A stretch of 5,606 nt of DNA, taken from assembly GCA_030950975.1 (NCBI GenBank), contig JAUZQL010000101.1:1-5606 (forward strand), read 5' to 3'. This document shows positions 1 through 5,606 of the stretch, one piece after another. Every line of letters begins with the position of its first letter. Within the stretch, counting starts at the first letter, position 1. The notes under the pieces are model-generated. The model searched no databases. It saw nothing but the letters and a program-made list of their open reading frames with translations, and had not been told where the DNA came from. The DNA is from Mariprofundaceae bacterium. Its GTDB lineage: Bacteria > Pseudomonadota > Zetaproteobacteria > Mariprofundales > Mariprofundaceae. The translations under genes and the position numbers were made by a program.

Positions 1-594
1 TAGCCCCATTAAAAAACATGTCACGGTTGCCAATGCTGCTGCCAAACCATTGATGCCATCTAAAAAATTAAACGCATTGGTAATGCCGATGACCCACAAG
101 GCAGTCACCAGATATTCTAAGCCATGACCCCACCATATATCAGGGGCAAAGTTCACATGTACATCACAAGCGATTAACACCAACACGGCAAGACATTGCC
201 ACATCAGTTTTATTGATGCCGAAATTTCTTTCACATCATCCCAAAATGAAATCATGGCGACCATCAAACCTGAAATCACCACACCCTTAAATTCCAAAGA
301 AAAGTTAAAATTAAAAAAAAGTGTGATATTGGCAGCTAAAATTACAGCCACGCCACCAATACGCGGCGTGATTTGACGATGTAAACGACGACCGCCATCA
401 GGAATATCCAACGCACCCAGTTTATGCGCCAAGCGAATCGCCAACGGCATCAAACCCATCGTTATCAACAATGCCGCTAACAACAAGGTCATTCCATGCG
501 TCATTAAACCGTGAAATTCCCATGGAAATGCTAACAACAAACCTGCACACAAGGTAAGCAAACGAAAAATTTTATGGTCGATTAAGGAAAACAT
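1..594 (-). CDS. MraY/WecA-family polyprenyl-phosphate sugar-1-phosphate transferase, partial (N-terminal 198 residues)
   Basis: This is an integral membrane enzyme of the family that moves a sugar-1-phosphate from a UDP-sugar onto undecaprenyl phosphate, the first step of lipid-linked glycan assembly. The frame is open from ATG at 594 to the left edge, so the C-terminal part (perhaps 120-160 residues) is missing. Family motifs appear in order: PDGGRRLH then TPRIGG (residues 65-81), the acidic FWDD (117-120, with DDVKE following) and NAFNFLDGINGLAA (173-186), containing the conserved N-x-x-N-x-x-D-G pattern. Hydrophobic stretches near residues 9-24, 35-55, 80-97, 104-118, 130-144, 161-177 and 183-198 fit a multi-pass protein. 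The start is supported by AAGGA at 603-607, 8 nt upstream. It overlaps the end of the aminotransferase gene by 13 nt, so translation is probably coupled. WecA/TagO/WbpL-like use in a surface polysaccharide is more likely than MraY, because no murein genes are nearby, but the sugar substrate cannot be read here. Confidence 0.93.
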   Translation of the reverse strand, partial: MFSLIDHKIFRLLTLCAGLLLAFPWEFHGLMTHGMTLLLAALLITMGLMPLAIRLAHKLGALDIPDGGRRLHRQITPRIGGVAVILAANITLFFNFNFSLEFKGVVISGLMVAMISFWDDVKEISASIKLMWQCLAVLVLIACDVHVNFAPDIWWGHGLEYLVTALWVIGITNAFNFLDGINGLAAALATVTCFLMGL

Positions 595-1607
595 CGTGAA
601 AGTCCTTGTGCATACAATGTATATTCATCCGTTGTCATATTCGGGAAAATTGGCAAAGAAATGCAATCTTTCCATGCTTTTTCTGCGCCATGCAACACAG
701 CCTTTTCTGCATCATGCAAAGGATATTGCACAGGTCGAGCCGCCCCTAAACCTTGCGCATGCAAGGCTTGCAAACAGCTTTCTACATCACCGTCAATCCG
801 TACAATATAACGAAAAGCATTGCCTTGCTTCCGCTGATGAATACTTTGCTGCAATGGCTCGGGTACATTCATATCCAACCATTGCATCATTTGTTGCCGA
901 GATTTTTTTTCCGCTGCCGAACATTGCAAACGCATCAATGCCAATGAAGCATGAATATTGGATAGTTGATGATGTCCTACATAAGGCAATGCTAAGTTCA
1001 CATCATCAGGATGGCTCATCCTACGCACAGCATCACACATCGCAGTCGAAGCCAAAACCATGCCGCCATAAGCACCACCCCAAGGTTTGGTTGCATAAAA
1101 CGAAGCAATGACCACATCACCAAAACTGCCAACCGCTTTATTTTGGAATGTCGCCCCTGCCGCTTGCGCAATATCCTCAATGACAGGGCAATCCCATGTT
1201 TCAGCCACCAAGGGGTCAACCATGCCAAAAGGATGCACTAAAACCACCGCATCTAATGTTGGTGCAAGCTTGCAAGCGTAATCCACATCCAAACGCAAAT
1301 CTTCACCACAATCCATCAATATAGGCGTGCAACCCGCAGCTCGCACTGCAAACCACAGCGATGCACACGCATAAGCTGGAATCCCGACTTTTTGGATGTT
1401 TTGTTGCGTTTTCAAGGCTCGAATCGCCAACATCAACGCACTGGTACCCGAATCCACCGCCACCGCATCATCTTGCTGACATTGCTTTAAGACTTCTTGT
1501 TCTAATTCGCGCGATTGTTCACCTTCGGATGTGTAGGATGAACGCACCACCGCTGTCGTAGCATGGATAAATCGATCATCAAAGATGGGGCGAGAATGTG
1601 GAATCAT
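582..1607 (-). CDS. DegT/DnrJ/EryC1/StrS-family PLP-dependent aminotransferase
   Basis: This is a fold-type I PLP enzyme of the family that usually transfers an amino group from glutamate or glutamine to a keto sugar nucleotide in the cytoplasm. Family signatures, numbered from the ATG at 1607: the N-terminal IPHSRPIF segment, DSGTSALMLAI (52-62, PLP phosphate binding), VIEDIAQAAGA (142-152, with D145 expected to contact the pyridine nitrogen), SFYATKPWGG (169-178, with K174 the expected Schiff-base lysine) and ISLPIFPNMTTDE near the C-terminus. At 341 residues it is slightly short for a family often 360-400 long, but all catalytic motifs are present. The ATG start overlaps the upstream TGA as TGATG. 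A GTG one codon earlier (1610) is possible. Neither has a clear Shine-Dalgarno site, which suggests coupling to the deacetylase gene. The neighbouring deacetylase and sugar-phosphate transferase favour a nucleotide-sugar substrate. The exact sugar is unknown, and a few family members have other activities such as dehydration. Confidence 0.92.
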   Translation of the reverse strand: MIPHSRPIFDDRFIHATTAVVRSSYTSEGEQSRELEQEVLKQCQQDDAVAVDSGTSALMLAIRALKTQQNIQKVGIPAYACASLWFAVRAAGCTPILMDCGEDLRLDVDYACKLAPTLDAVVLVHPFGMVDPLVAETWDCPVIEDIAQAAGATFQNKAVGSFGDVVIASFYATKPWGGAYGGMVLASTAMCDAVRRMSHPDDVNLALPYVGHHQLSNIHASLALMRLQCSAAEKKSRQQMMQWLDMNVPEPLQQSIHQRKQGNAFRYIVRIDGDVESCLQALHAQGLGAARPVQYPLHDAEKAVLHGAEKAWKDCISLPIFPNMTTDEYTLYAQGLSRCFP

Positions 1608-2254
1608 CACAAACGCAAACGCACAGGTACAAACGCTTCAGCACAGGATAGTTTGCCTTGTACCCCACGAAACCGTGCTGTTGCCAAAGCAATTTCAAAA
1701 ATATTCAAGGTCACATGGGTTGCTTCCACTTGTGAAGCATGCGCTTCTAATGCCTTAATTTTAAAGCTTAATACATCATGAATATCCATAAATATACTGG
1801 GTTCAAAGTTCATCGATGATGGTGTTTCATAATATAATACATTGGGAATATAGCGTGTGATAGAACGCGCAACTTGTGCCAATGTACGGTGATCTTGATG
1901 GGTATCCTCATCATAATTGACATACACCATATCAGGCTTTACTTCGGCAATGATACGTTCTAAAACATCCATTAAATCTTGGGTGCGTTGTGGTAATTGG
2001 GTATCTGGAAAACCACCCCAATGAATTTTTTTCACGCCCAAAATCTTGGAAGCGGCTTCTTGTTCGGCTTGACGCACTTCTGCAACGCCACCGACATCGC
2101 CAAATGTGGCGATAAAAACATGCACCTCATCACCTCGTTCAGCATGTTCTGCCAATGTTCCACCACAACCAATTTCCAAATCATCGGGGTGGGGAGCTAA
2201 AGCTAAAACGGTACGCTTTTGTTGAATAGGATGCTTCTCTGACTGCTCATTCAC
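1607..2254 (-). CDS. PIG-L (LmbE-like) zinc-dependent N-deacetylase
   Basis: This 215-residue protein belongs to the family that hydrolyses the N-acetyl group of GlcNAc-containing substrates (PIG-L, MshB, BshB and many antibiotic or glycan deacetylases). The hallmark PHPDDLEIGCGGTL is at residues 21-34, giving H22 and D25 as zinc ligands and D24 as the likely general base. The second motif, HQDH (119-122), supplies the third zinc ligand. The C-terminal AEAFVPVR is also typical of the family. There is no signal peptide or membrane segment, so it should act in the cytoplasm or on the cytoplasmic face of the membrane. The start is GTG at 2254: it keeps the short lead-in before the first beta strand and is preceded by GGAGGG at 2262-2267 with a 7-nt spacer. 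It overlaps the WbqC-like gene by 8 nt. In this context it probably deacetylates a nucleotide sugar or lipid-linked sugar made by the cluster. The substrate is inferred only. Confidence 0.93.
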   Translation of the reverse strand: MNEQSEKHPIQQKRTVLALAPHPDDLEIGCGGTLAEHAERGDEVHVFIATFGDVGGVAEVRQAEQEAASKILGVKKIHWGGFPDTQLPQRTQDLMDVLERIIAEVKPDMVYVNYDEDTHQDHRTLAQVARSITRYIPNVLYYETPSSMNFEPSIFMDIHDVLSFKIKALEAHASQVEATHVTLNIFEIALATARFRGVQGKLSCAEAFVPVRLRL

Positions 2255-2945
2255 CGACCTTCCCTCCCATTCTTCGAATAATATGTTTCGCCTCTGGCCC
2301 TGTGTTCATCAAGACATCCAATGCCGTCAAATAGGGAATAAACTCACCATGAAGTTGTGGATAAATAGGGGCTTCCACCGCCTGAAAATAAAGGTCTAAT
2401 CCAGACGATTCAAACACATCTTTTTGTAAATAATTGCGCCCTTCACTGCCCGAAAGGTAAGCCGTCCCCTTCACTTCTTGACATAACTGAATCAAACGTT
2501 GAGTTGGATCATCTGATTCTGTTGTCATTTCAGAAGCCAACAATAAGGGCGCATCACACCCAAGCATATCACCCAATAAACGAATCACTGCCACATTCAA
2601 ATCAGCTATTTTTTCCCAAGGTTGCTGCCATAACACTTGTAATGAAGGGTAATAATCTTGGAAAAAAGGTGCTTTGCTATATGCCTGCTCCACTGCTGCC
2701 ATTTGTTTTCTTGCCCAAGCTTGTGAAGCAATCCCAACCTCTTGAATGGTTTGAGGAAAACGATAAGAAACAGGTACAGTTAACCATTGTGCGCCTTGTC
2801 GTGTTTTGATGCGATTGCGATTCTGCCATTCATTTTTATGATATTGAACGGTATCTAAGATGATAAAAGCATCTGATATCATCCATTTATGAAAAAAACC
2901 TGACCACGGCAAATAATTGGGTTGGTGAATCGTAATCAACGTCAT
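2247..2945 (-). CDS. WbqC-like family protein
   Basis: A 232-residue protein matching the WbqC-like family, which is found in O-antigen and other glycan loci and has, as far as I know, no firmly established reaction. Recognisable family features are IHQPNYLPWSGFF at residues 6-18, the aspartate in FIILDTVQY (D31), NRNRIK (42-47) followed by WLTVPV (54-59), TAYLSGSEGRNYL (161-173), and near the C-terminus YPQLHGEFIPYLTALDVLMNTG (195-216). The length is normal for the family and no membrane segment is visible. The ATG overlaps the TGA of the PHP-domain gene as ATGA (2942-2945). No clear Shine-Dalgarno site precedes it, so it likely depends on terminating ribosomes. Its position between the PHP protein and the deacetylase/aminotransferase pair fits a role in modifying an amino sugar or lipid-linked intermediate, but that is context only. 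Confidence 0.9.
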   Translation of the reverse strand: MTLITIHQPNYLPWSGFFHKWMISDAFIILDTVQYHKNEWQNRNRIKTRQGAQWLTVPVSYRFPQTIQEVGIASQAWARKQMAAVEQAYSKAPFFQDYYPSLQVLWQQPWEKIADLNVAVIRLLGDMLGCDAPLLLASEMTTESDDPTQRLIQLCQEVKGTAYLSGSEGRNYLQKDVFESSGLDLYFQAVEAPIYPQLHGEFIPYLTALDVLMNTGPEAKHIIRRMGGKVGE

Positions 2946-4438
2946 TCGACATGCACCAAAAATGGGTTCGCCACAAGCCTGATACCCTGTTGAATTTGAA
3001 AACGAATCACATGCACTCCTTTTTCAAGAACCAGTGCTGACATCACAGCGTTACCCATCACATCAAGGCTAACCTTGTTCACTGTATGTCCATCCACAAT
3101 CCACTGCCCTTGCAGTCTTTTGACTGATGATGGCGATTTTATGCGTTCTTGCAAGGCAATCACTAGCTGAACAGGGCTTTTAACCCGTGCCTCATCCCCC
3201 ACTTGCAAGCTTTGACCTTCAGCATCTTTTAAAAACAAGGCTTTGACAGCAATATTATCATGTTGTCCCATACCCCATGCCACCATATGCCCTGCATGTA
3301 GCGCATCCAACACATGCTCTGCTTTGGCATCTTGACTCCAGACATCCATCGGAAAATTGCCCAAATACTCGCCCGATTGACCTTCTCCGTGAAAATCACC
3401 TGCTGCCACTGCCCATATCGGTTTGGCATGATAACCATGCATATAATCCATTAAATAACGATCCCACAAACCACCTGCCAATGTATTCAAATCGTTATCA
3501 CCATAGACTGCGGTGAACGCATCGGCTGTCGGCTCTTTAAACACACGGCGGCTATAAGGTGGTGTATCCAACTGCACACCCATCGAACCTTCTCGTACGC
3601 CTGAAAGCGTTCCCGGATGTGTCCAAATCGTGAATAAACGTTGATGTTTAGCACTTTCAATCCATGCAGCATCGACATCGACTTTAGGTTTTAACAACCA
3701 TGTCGCTAAAAATGCTGTCATCGATGCGACCAGCAATAACGCCATCGCTCGCTTACGTTTCAGCAAGAAAAACATCACCATGATAAACATCAAAGCACAC
3801 CAGAAACTTAAGGAGATGCTACGGTTGCCTAAACCATAACGTAAATCATAACTGGTCAATGCCTTTACTTGTTCAGGTTTTTCAATGCCCAAAGCAATCA
3901 TATGCCTTTCGACATTGTGTAACGCGAGATTCTGAAACGGAATACCCGTCCAGTGATAACCAGCAATGGATTCCGTGCCTGCAAACAACTGAATGTCAGG
4001 ATGTTGCCGACGTTGCGCTTGTAAATCATCAAAAAAAGGACCTAAACCAGTGGTATAAAGCGATGGATGTTGTTGACTATAACCCAACCATTGCGGCATC
4101 GGATCAATCCCAAAACGAATAGAAAAACGATCATGTTCGGTGAATGCCATACTTTCGATTCCCCGTTTTTCTGCCAAGGCAATCAATGTTGGCATATCAT
4201 GTTCACCATCGGAATGGGTGCTGCGAATATCAATCAACACACGGTGAGGTGGCACAACATCATGCAATAATACATCTTGCTGGAGTGAGGTATCATGTTT
4301 GGCTGTCTCCAACACTTGCTGTTCGGATAATTGATTGGACAACTGCAACAATTGATTGAGATGCTGCATATCCACATCACTTGCCCATGTTGATAAAGGC
4401 AAGCATAACAGCATTAAGGCAAGGCTATAAGGAAACAT
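2942..4438 (-). CDS. membrane-anchored PHP-domain protein with a transmembrane hairpin inside the domain
   Basis: This 498-residue protein carries PHP (polymerase and histidinol phosphatase) metal-hydrolase motifs: IRSTHSDG (71-78), TEHD (100-103), AGTES (153-157), THPGT (273-277) and GDFH (347-350). The first motif departs from the usual HxH: aligned on SDG, the two histidines are D70 and R72. Residues 1-19 look like a signal peptide or signal anchor (possible cleavage after A19), though without the usual basic n-region. A helical, Gln/Leu-rich stretch follows (about 23-60). Two hydrophobic helices at about 208-226 and 231-249, joined by KRKR (227-230), lie between the third and fourth motifs. 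By the positive-inside rule the PHP halves and the C-terminal, probably beta-rich region (about 395-498) would face the periplasm. The ATG is preceded by TTGGAG at 4446-4451 (7-nt spacer), and an in-frame stop lies close upstream. The substrate is unknown. A phosphoesterase or related hydrolase role is a family-level inference, weakened by the altered motif. Confidence 0.85.
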   Translation of the reverse strand: MFPYSLALMLLCLPLSTWASDVDMQHLNQLLQLSNQLSEQQVLETAKHDTSLQQDVLLHDVVPPHRVLIDIRSTHSDGEHDMPTLIALAEKRGIESMAFTEHDRFSIRFGIDPMPQWLGYSQQHPSLYTTGLGPFFDDLQAQRRQHPDIQLFAGTESIAGYHWTGIPFQNLALHNVERHMIALGIEKPEQVKALTSYDLRYGLGNRSISLSFWCALMFIMVMFFLLKRKRAMALLLVASMTAFLATWLLKPKVDVDAAWIESAKHQRLFTIWTHPGTLSGVREGSMGVQLDTPPYSRRVFKEPTADAFTAVYGDNDLNTLAGGLWDRYLMDYMHGYHAKPIWAVAAGDFHGEGQSGEYLGNFPMDVWSQDAKAEHVLDALHAGHMVAWGMGQHDNIAVKALFLKDAEGQSLQVGDEARVKSPVQLVIALQERIKSPSSVKRLQGQWIVDGHTVNKVSLDVMGNAVMSALVLEKGVHVIRFQIQQGIRLVANPFLVHVE

Positions 4439-4445
4439 AATAAGG

Positions 4446-4451
4446 CTCCAA
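4446..4451 (-). promoter_or_regulatory. ribosome binding site of the PHP-domain gene
   Basis: TTGGAG sits 7 nt before the ATG at 4438 within the 54-bp gap after the deformylase gene. It is the only well-placed purine-rich site in this gap and fixes the start. The first gene of the overlapping five-gene run therefore has its own initiation site, unlike the WbqC-like and aminotransferase genes downstream, which lack a clear one. I see no rho-independent terminator in the gap, so readthrough from the deformylase gene is possible. Confidence 0.75.
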
Positions 4452-4492
4452 CAATCATAAGATACACGCTATAAGCAAAGCTTTCGCCATGA

Positions 4493-4984
4493 TTACATGC
4501 GGCGCACCAAATCATGCGTAGATAACACCCGATCAATAAATAAAACGCCATTCAAATGATCCACTTCATGCTGAATCACGCGCGCTTCAAACCCCACACT
4601 TTGCAAGCATTGTGATTGCCCATCGTCATCTTGGTATTGCACGGTTATTTTTTTAGCACGGGATACGGTCGCCACCCAATCAGGAACAGACAAACACCCT
4701 TCACGCCCCAATGCCTTCCCTGATTGACTGACAATCACAGGGTTTGCCATCACCAAACAACCATGATTTTTACAAGGATGTTTGCCCAATGAACAATCCA
4801 CGACAATCACACGTTTGGATATACCCAACTGTGGTGCTGCAATGCCAACACCGCCCGCCCCTTCGTGCATCAAACGTTGCATGGTTTCACTAAGTGTTAG
4901 AAAATCATCATCAAAATGACGCACTTCTTCTGCGATGTGTCGTAAGACTGGATGAGGATGTTGTAAAATTTTCATGTCATTCAT
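4493..4984 (-). CDS. def: peptide deformylase
   Basis: Peptide deformylase removes the formyl group from the initiator methionine of nascent proteins in the cytoplasm, using a bound metal (usually iron in cells). All three family motifs are intact in this 163-residue protein: GVGIAAPQ (45-52), EGCLS (95-99, metal ligand C97) and HEVDH (139-143, ligands H139 and H143, catalytic E140). The length matches typical enzymes of about 160-170 residues. The loop after the first motif holds C64, C71 and C76 and a CKNHG segment, which I recall from other deformylases, so I do not read it as a new metal site. The ATG at 4984 directly follows the TAA of the ACT-domain gene. An internal ATG at 4975 (residue 4) would give a start beginning MKILQHP, also typical. 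Neither has a good Shine-Dalgarno site, so translation is probably coupled. The frequent partner fmt is not next to it within this window. Confidence 0.96.
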   Translation of the reverse strand: MNDMKILQHPHPVLRHIAEEVRHFDDDFLTLSETMQRLMHEGAGGVGIAAPQLGISKRVIVVDCSLGKHPCKNHGCLVMANPVIVSQSGKALGREGCLSVPDWVATVSRAKKITVQYQDDDGQSQCLQSVGFEARVIQHEVDHLNGVLFIDRVLSTHDLVRRM

Positions 4985-5512
4985 TTATAAAATATCACTG
5001 CTCAAATCATGCAGTTGAATCTCAACAGCCAGTTGACGTGCGGTATTTTGTAGGCGTTGTGCCAGTGCTTCACTTTTCCCGTGGCTCACCACTTCCAACG
5101 CCATCATATACATATCACCCGTGTCATTGCTGCGAATTTGTGTTGAAACATCCACAATGGACACAGCCATATTTGCCAAAACATCCGTCACCGCATGTAC
5201 AATACCTGCTTGATCCGCTCCTGATACTGTGATCACACAATCAGGTTCTTGGCATAACTGGCTTGCTTCATCTTCAGGTAAAACCTGTGATTGAACGGTC
5301 AAATCTGTACGTTGTTCTAACGCTGCCAAGCTTGCTTTAAGCTCACTGATATCATCCACCTGAATATGTACAATCAACATCATCGTAAAACGTCCACGCA
5401 ATGCTGTCATCGATGAATCTTCAATATTGGCTTGAATATTCAGCAATGATTCAGCGACATCTCGCACAATACCTGCTCTGTCTTTGCCTGAAATAGAAAG
5501 TAATACATGCAT
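4985..5512 (-). CDS. tandem ACT-domain protein, GcvR-like
   Basis: A 175-residue cytoplasmic protein made of two ACT domains: residues 1 to about 75, opening with ISGKDRAGIV (7-16), and about 91-170, opening with VSGADQAGIV (96-105). ACT domains bind small ligands, often amino acids, and the two-domain layout and length resemble GcvR, the accessory repressor of the glycine cleavage operon in gammaproteobacteria. No DNA-binding or catalytic domain is present, so any regulation would go through a partner protein. The start is ATG at 5512, supported by AAGGAG at 5519-5524 with a 6-nt spacer and by the first beta strand beginning immediately after it. A start at 5575 would add 21 residues with no ACT homology (Cys/His-rich) and has been discarded. 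Its stop codon abuts the deformylase ATG, indicating an operon. A GcvR role is not proven, since no glycine-cleavage genes are visible. Confidence 0.88.
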   Translation of the reverse strand: MHVLLSISGKDRAGIVRDVAESLLNIQANIEDSSMTALRGRFTMMLIVHIQVDDISELKASLAALEQRTDLTVQSQVLPEDEASQLCQEPDCVITVSGADQAGIVHAVTDVLANMAVSIVDVSTQIRSNDTGDMYMMALEVVSHGKSEALAQRLQNTARQLAVEIQLHDLSSDIL

Positions 5513-5518
5513 GTTTGA

Positions 5519-5524
5519 CTCCTT
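5519..5524 (-). promoter_or_regulatory. strong ribosome binding site of the ACT-domain gene
   Basis: AAGGAG is a near-complete Shine-Dalgarno sequence 6 nt before the ATG at 5512. It decides the start in favour of 5512 over the upstream in-frame start at 5575. Confidence 0.85.
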
Positions 5525-5540
5525 ATGTCTGTTCCTGTGT

Positions 5541-5558
5541 TGACAGCACAAGCTGTCA
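5541..5558. repeat. perfect inverted repeat upstream of the ACT-domain gene (possible operator or leader hairpin)
   Basis: TGACAGC and GCTGTCA form a perfect 7-bp inverted repeat separated by 4 nt, ending 28 nt before the ACT-gene ATG. There is no adjoining T-run on either strand, so it does not look like a rho-independent terminator. A further TGACAG in the same orientation as the minus-strand arm lies at 5582-5587. It could be a protein-binding site or a hairpin in the mRNA leader. No convincing -35/-10 pair could be placed around it, and the upstream sequence is cut by the window edge. Confidence 0.5.
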
Positions 5559-5606
5559 TGCCAAAGCTTACACAATCAACACTGTCATCCTATGCTTCAC
5601 GATGGA

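Noticed and set aside
596..1111. A 171-codon plus-strand reading frame opposite the aminotransferase gene
   Set aside because: It lies wholly antisense to a gene with intact catalytic motifs, has His/Gln-rich low-information sequence, and matches no family I recognise. It is best explained as a shadow frame.
1608..1610. GTG as the start of the aminotransferase
   Set aside because: It is possible, but ATG is the very next codon and makes a TGATG junction with the upstream stop. Neither has a clear ribosome binding site, so the more usual start codon was preferred.
4475..4487. Near-palindrome GCAAAGCTTTCGC after the deformylase gene as a terminator
   Set aside because: It has no loop of usable size and no following T-run, so it would not form a rho-independent terminator.
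4439..4492. A promoter for the five-gene cluster in the gap after def
   Set aside because: TATGAT and TATCTT resemble -10 elements, but no -35 sequence lies at suitable spacing, so a promoter call is not supported from sequence alone.
5513..5575. A 21-residue N-terminal extension of the ACT-domain protein
   Set aside because: The extension has no ACT homology and would run through the inverted repeat and the strong AAGGAG site. The start at 5512 has ideal spacing and begins directly at the first ACT strand.

Overview
The window is bacterial chromosomal DNA. Every gene I can support lies on the minus strand, so transcription runs from high to low coordinates. Base composition is moderately AT-rich and looks even throughout. 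Shine-Dalgarno-type sites, tight gene packing, a GcvR-like tandem ACT protein and a bacterial peptide deformylase point to a Gram-negative, probably proteobacterial, host. A finer assignment (for example to a low-GC zetaproteobacterium or gammaproteobacterium) would be a guess. I see no rRNA, tRNA, insertion sequence, CRISPR array or attachment site.

Layout in transcription order. From 5606 to 5513 is a short upstream region with a perfect 7-bp inverted repeat. Then come a GcvR-like tandem ACT-domain protein (5512-4985) and, directly abutting it, peptide deformylase (4984-4493). After a 54-bp gap there are five overlapping genes: a membrane-anchored, apparently extracytoplasmic PHP-domain protein (4438-2942), a WbqC-like protein (2945-2247), a PIG-L-type deacetylase (2254-1607), a DegT/DnrJ/EryC1-type PLP aminotransferase (1607-582), and the N-terminal 198 residues of an MraY/WecA-type polyprenyl-phosphate sugar-1-phosphate transferase (594-1), which runs off the left edge.

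The first two genes look like housekeeping or regulatory functions. The five overlapping genes read as one translationally coupled module for a surface glycan or glycolipid. The transferase would start a lipid-linked sugar, the aminotransferase would make an amino sugar, the deacetylase would remove an N-acyl group, and WbqC belongs to an uncharacterised family associated with O-antigen loci. The PHP protein is the least expected member. Its metal-binding motifs lie on both sides of a two-helix membrane hairpin, and its first motif has lost the usual HxH pair. The sugar product cannot be named from this window.
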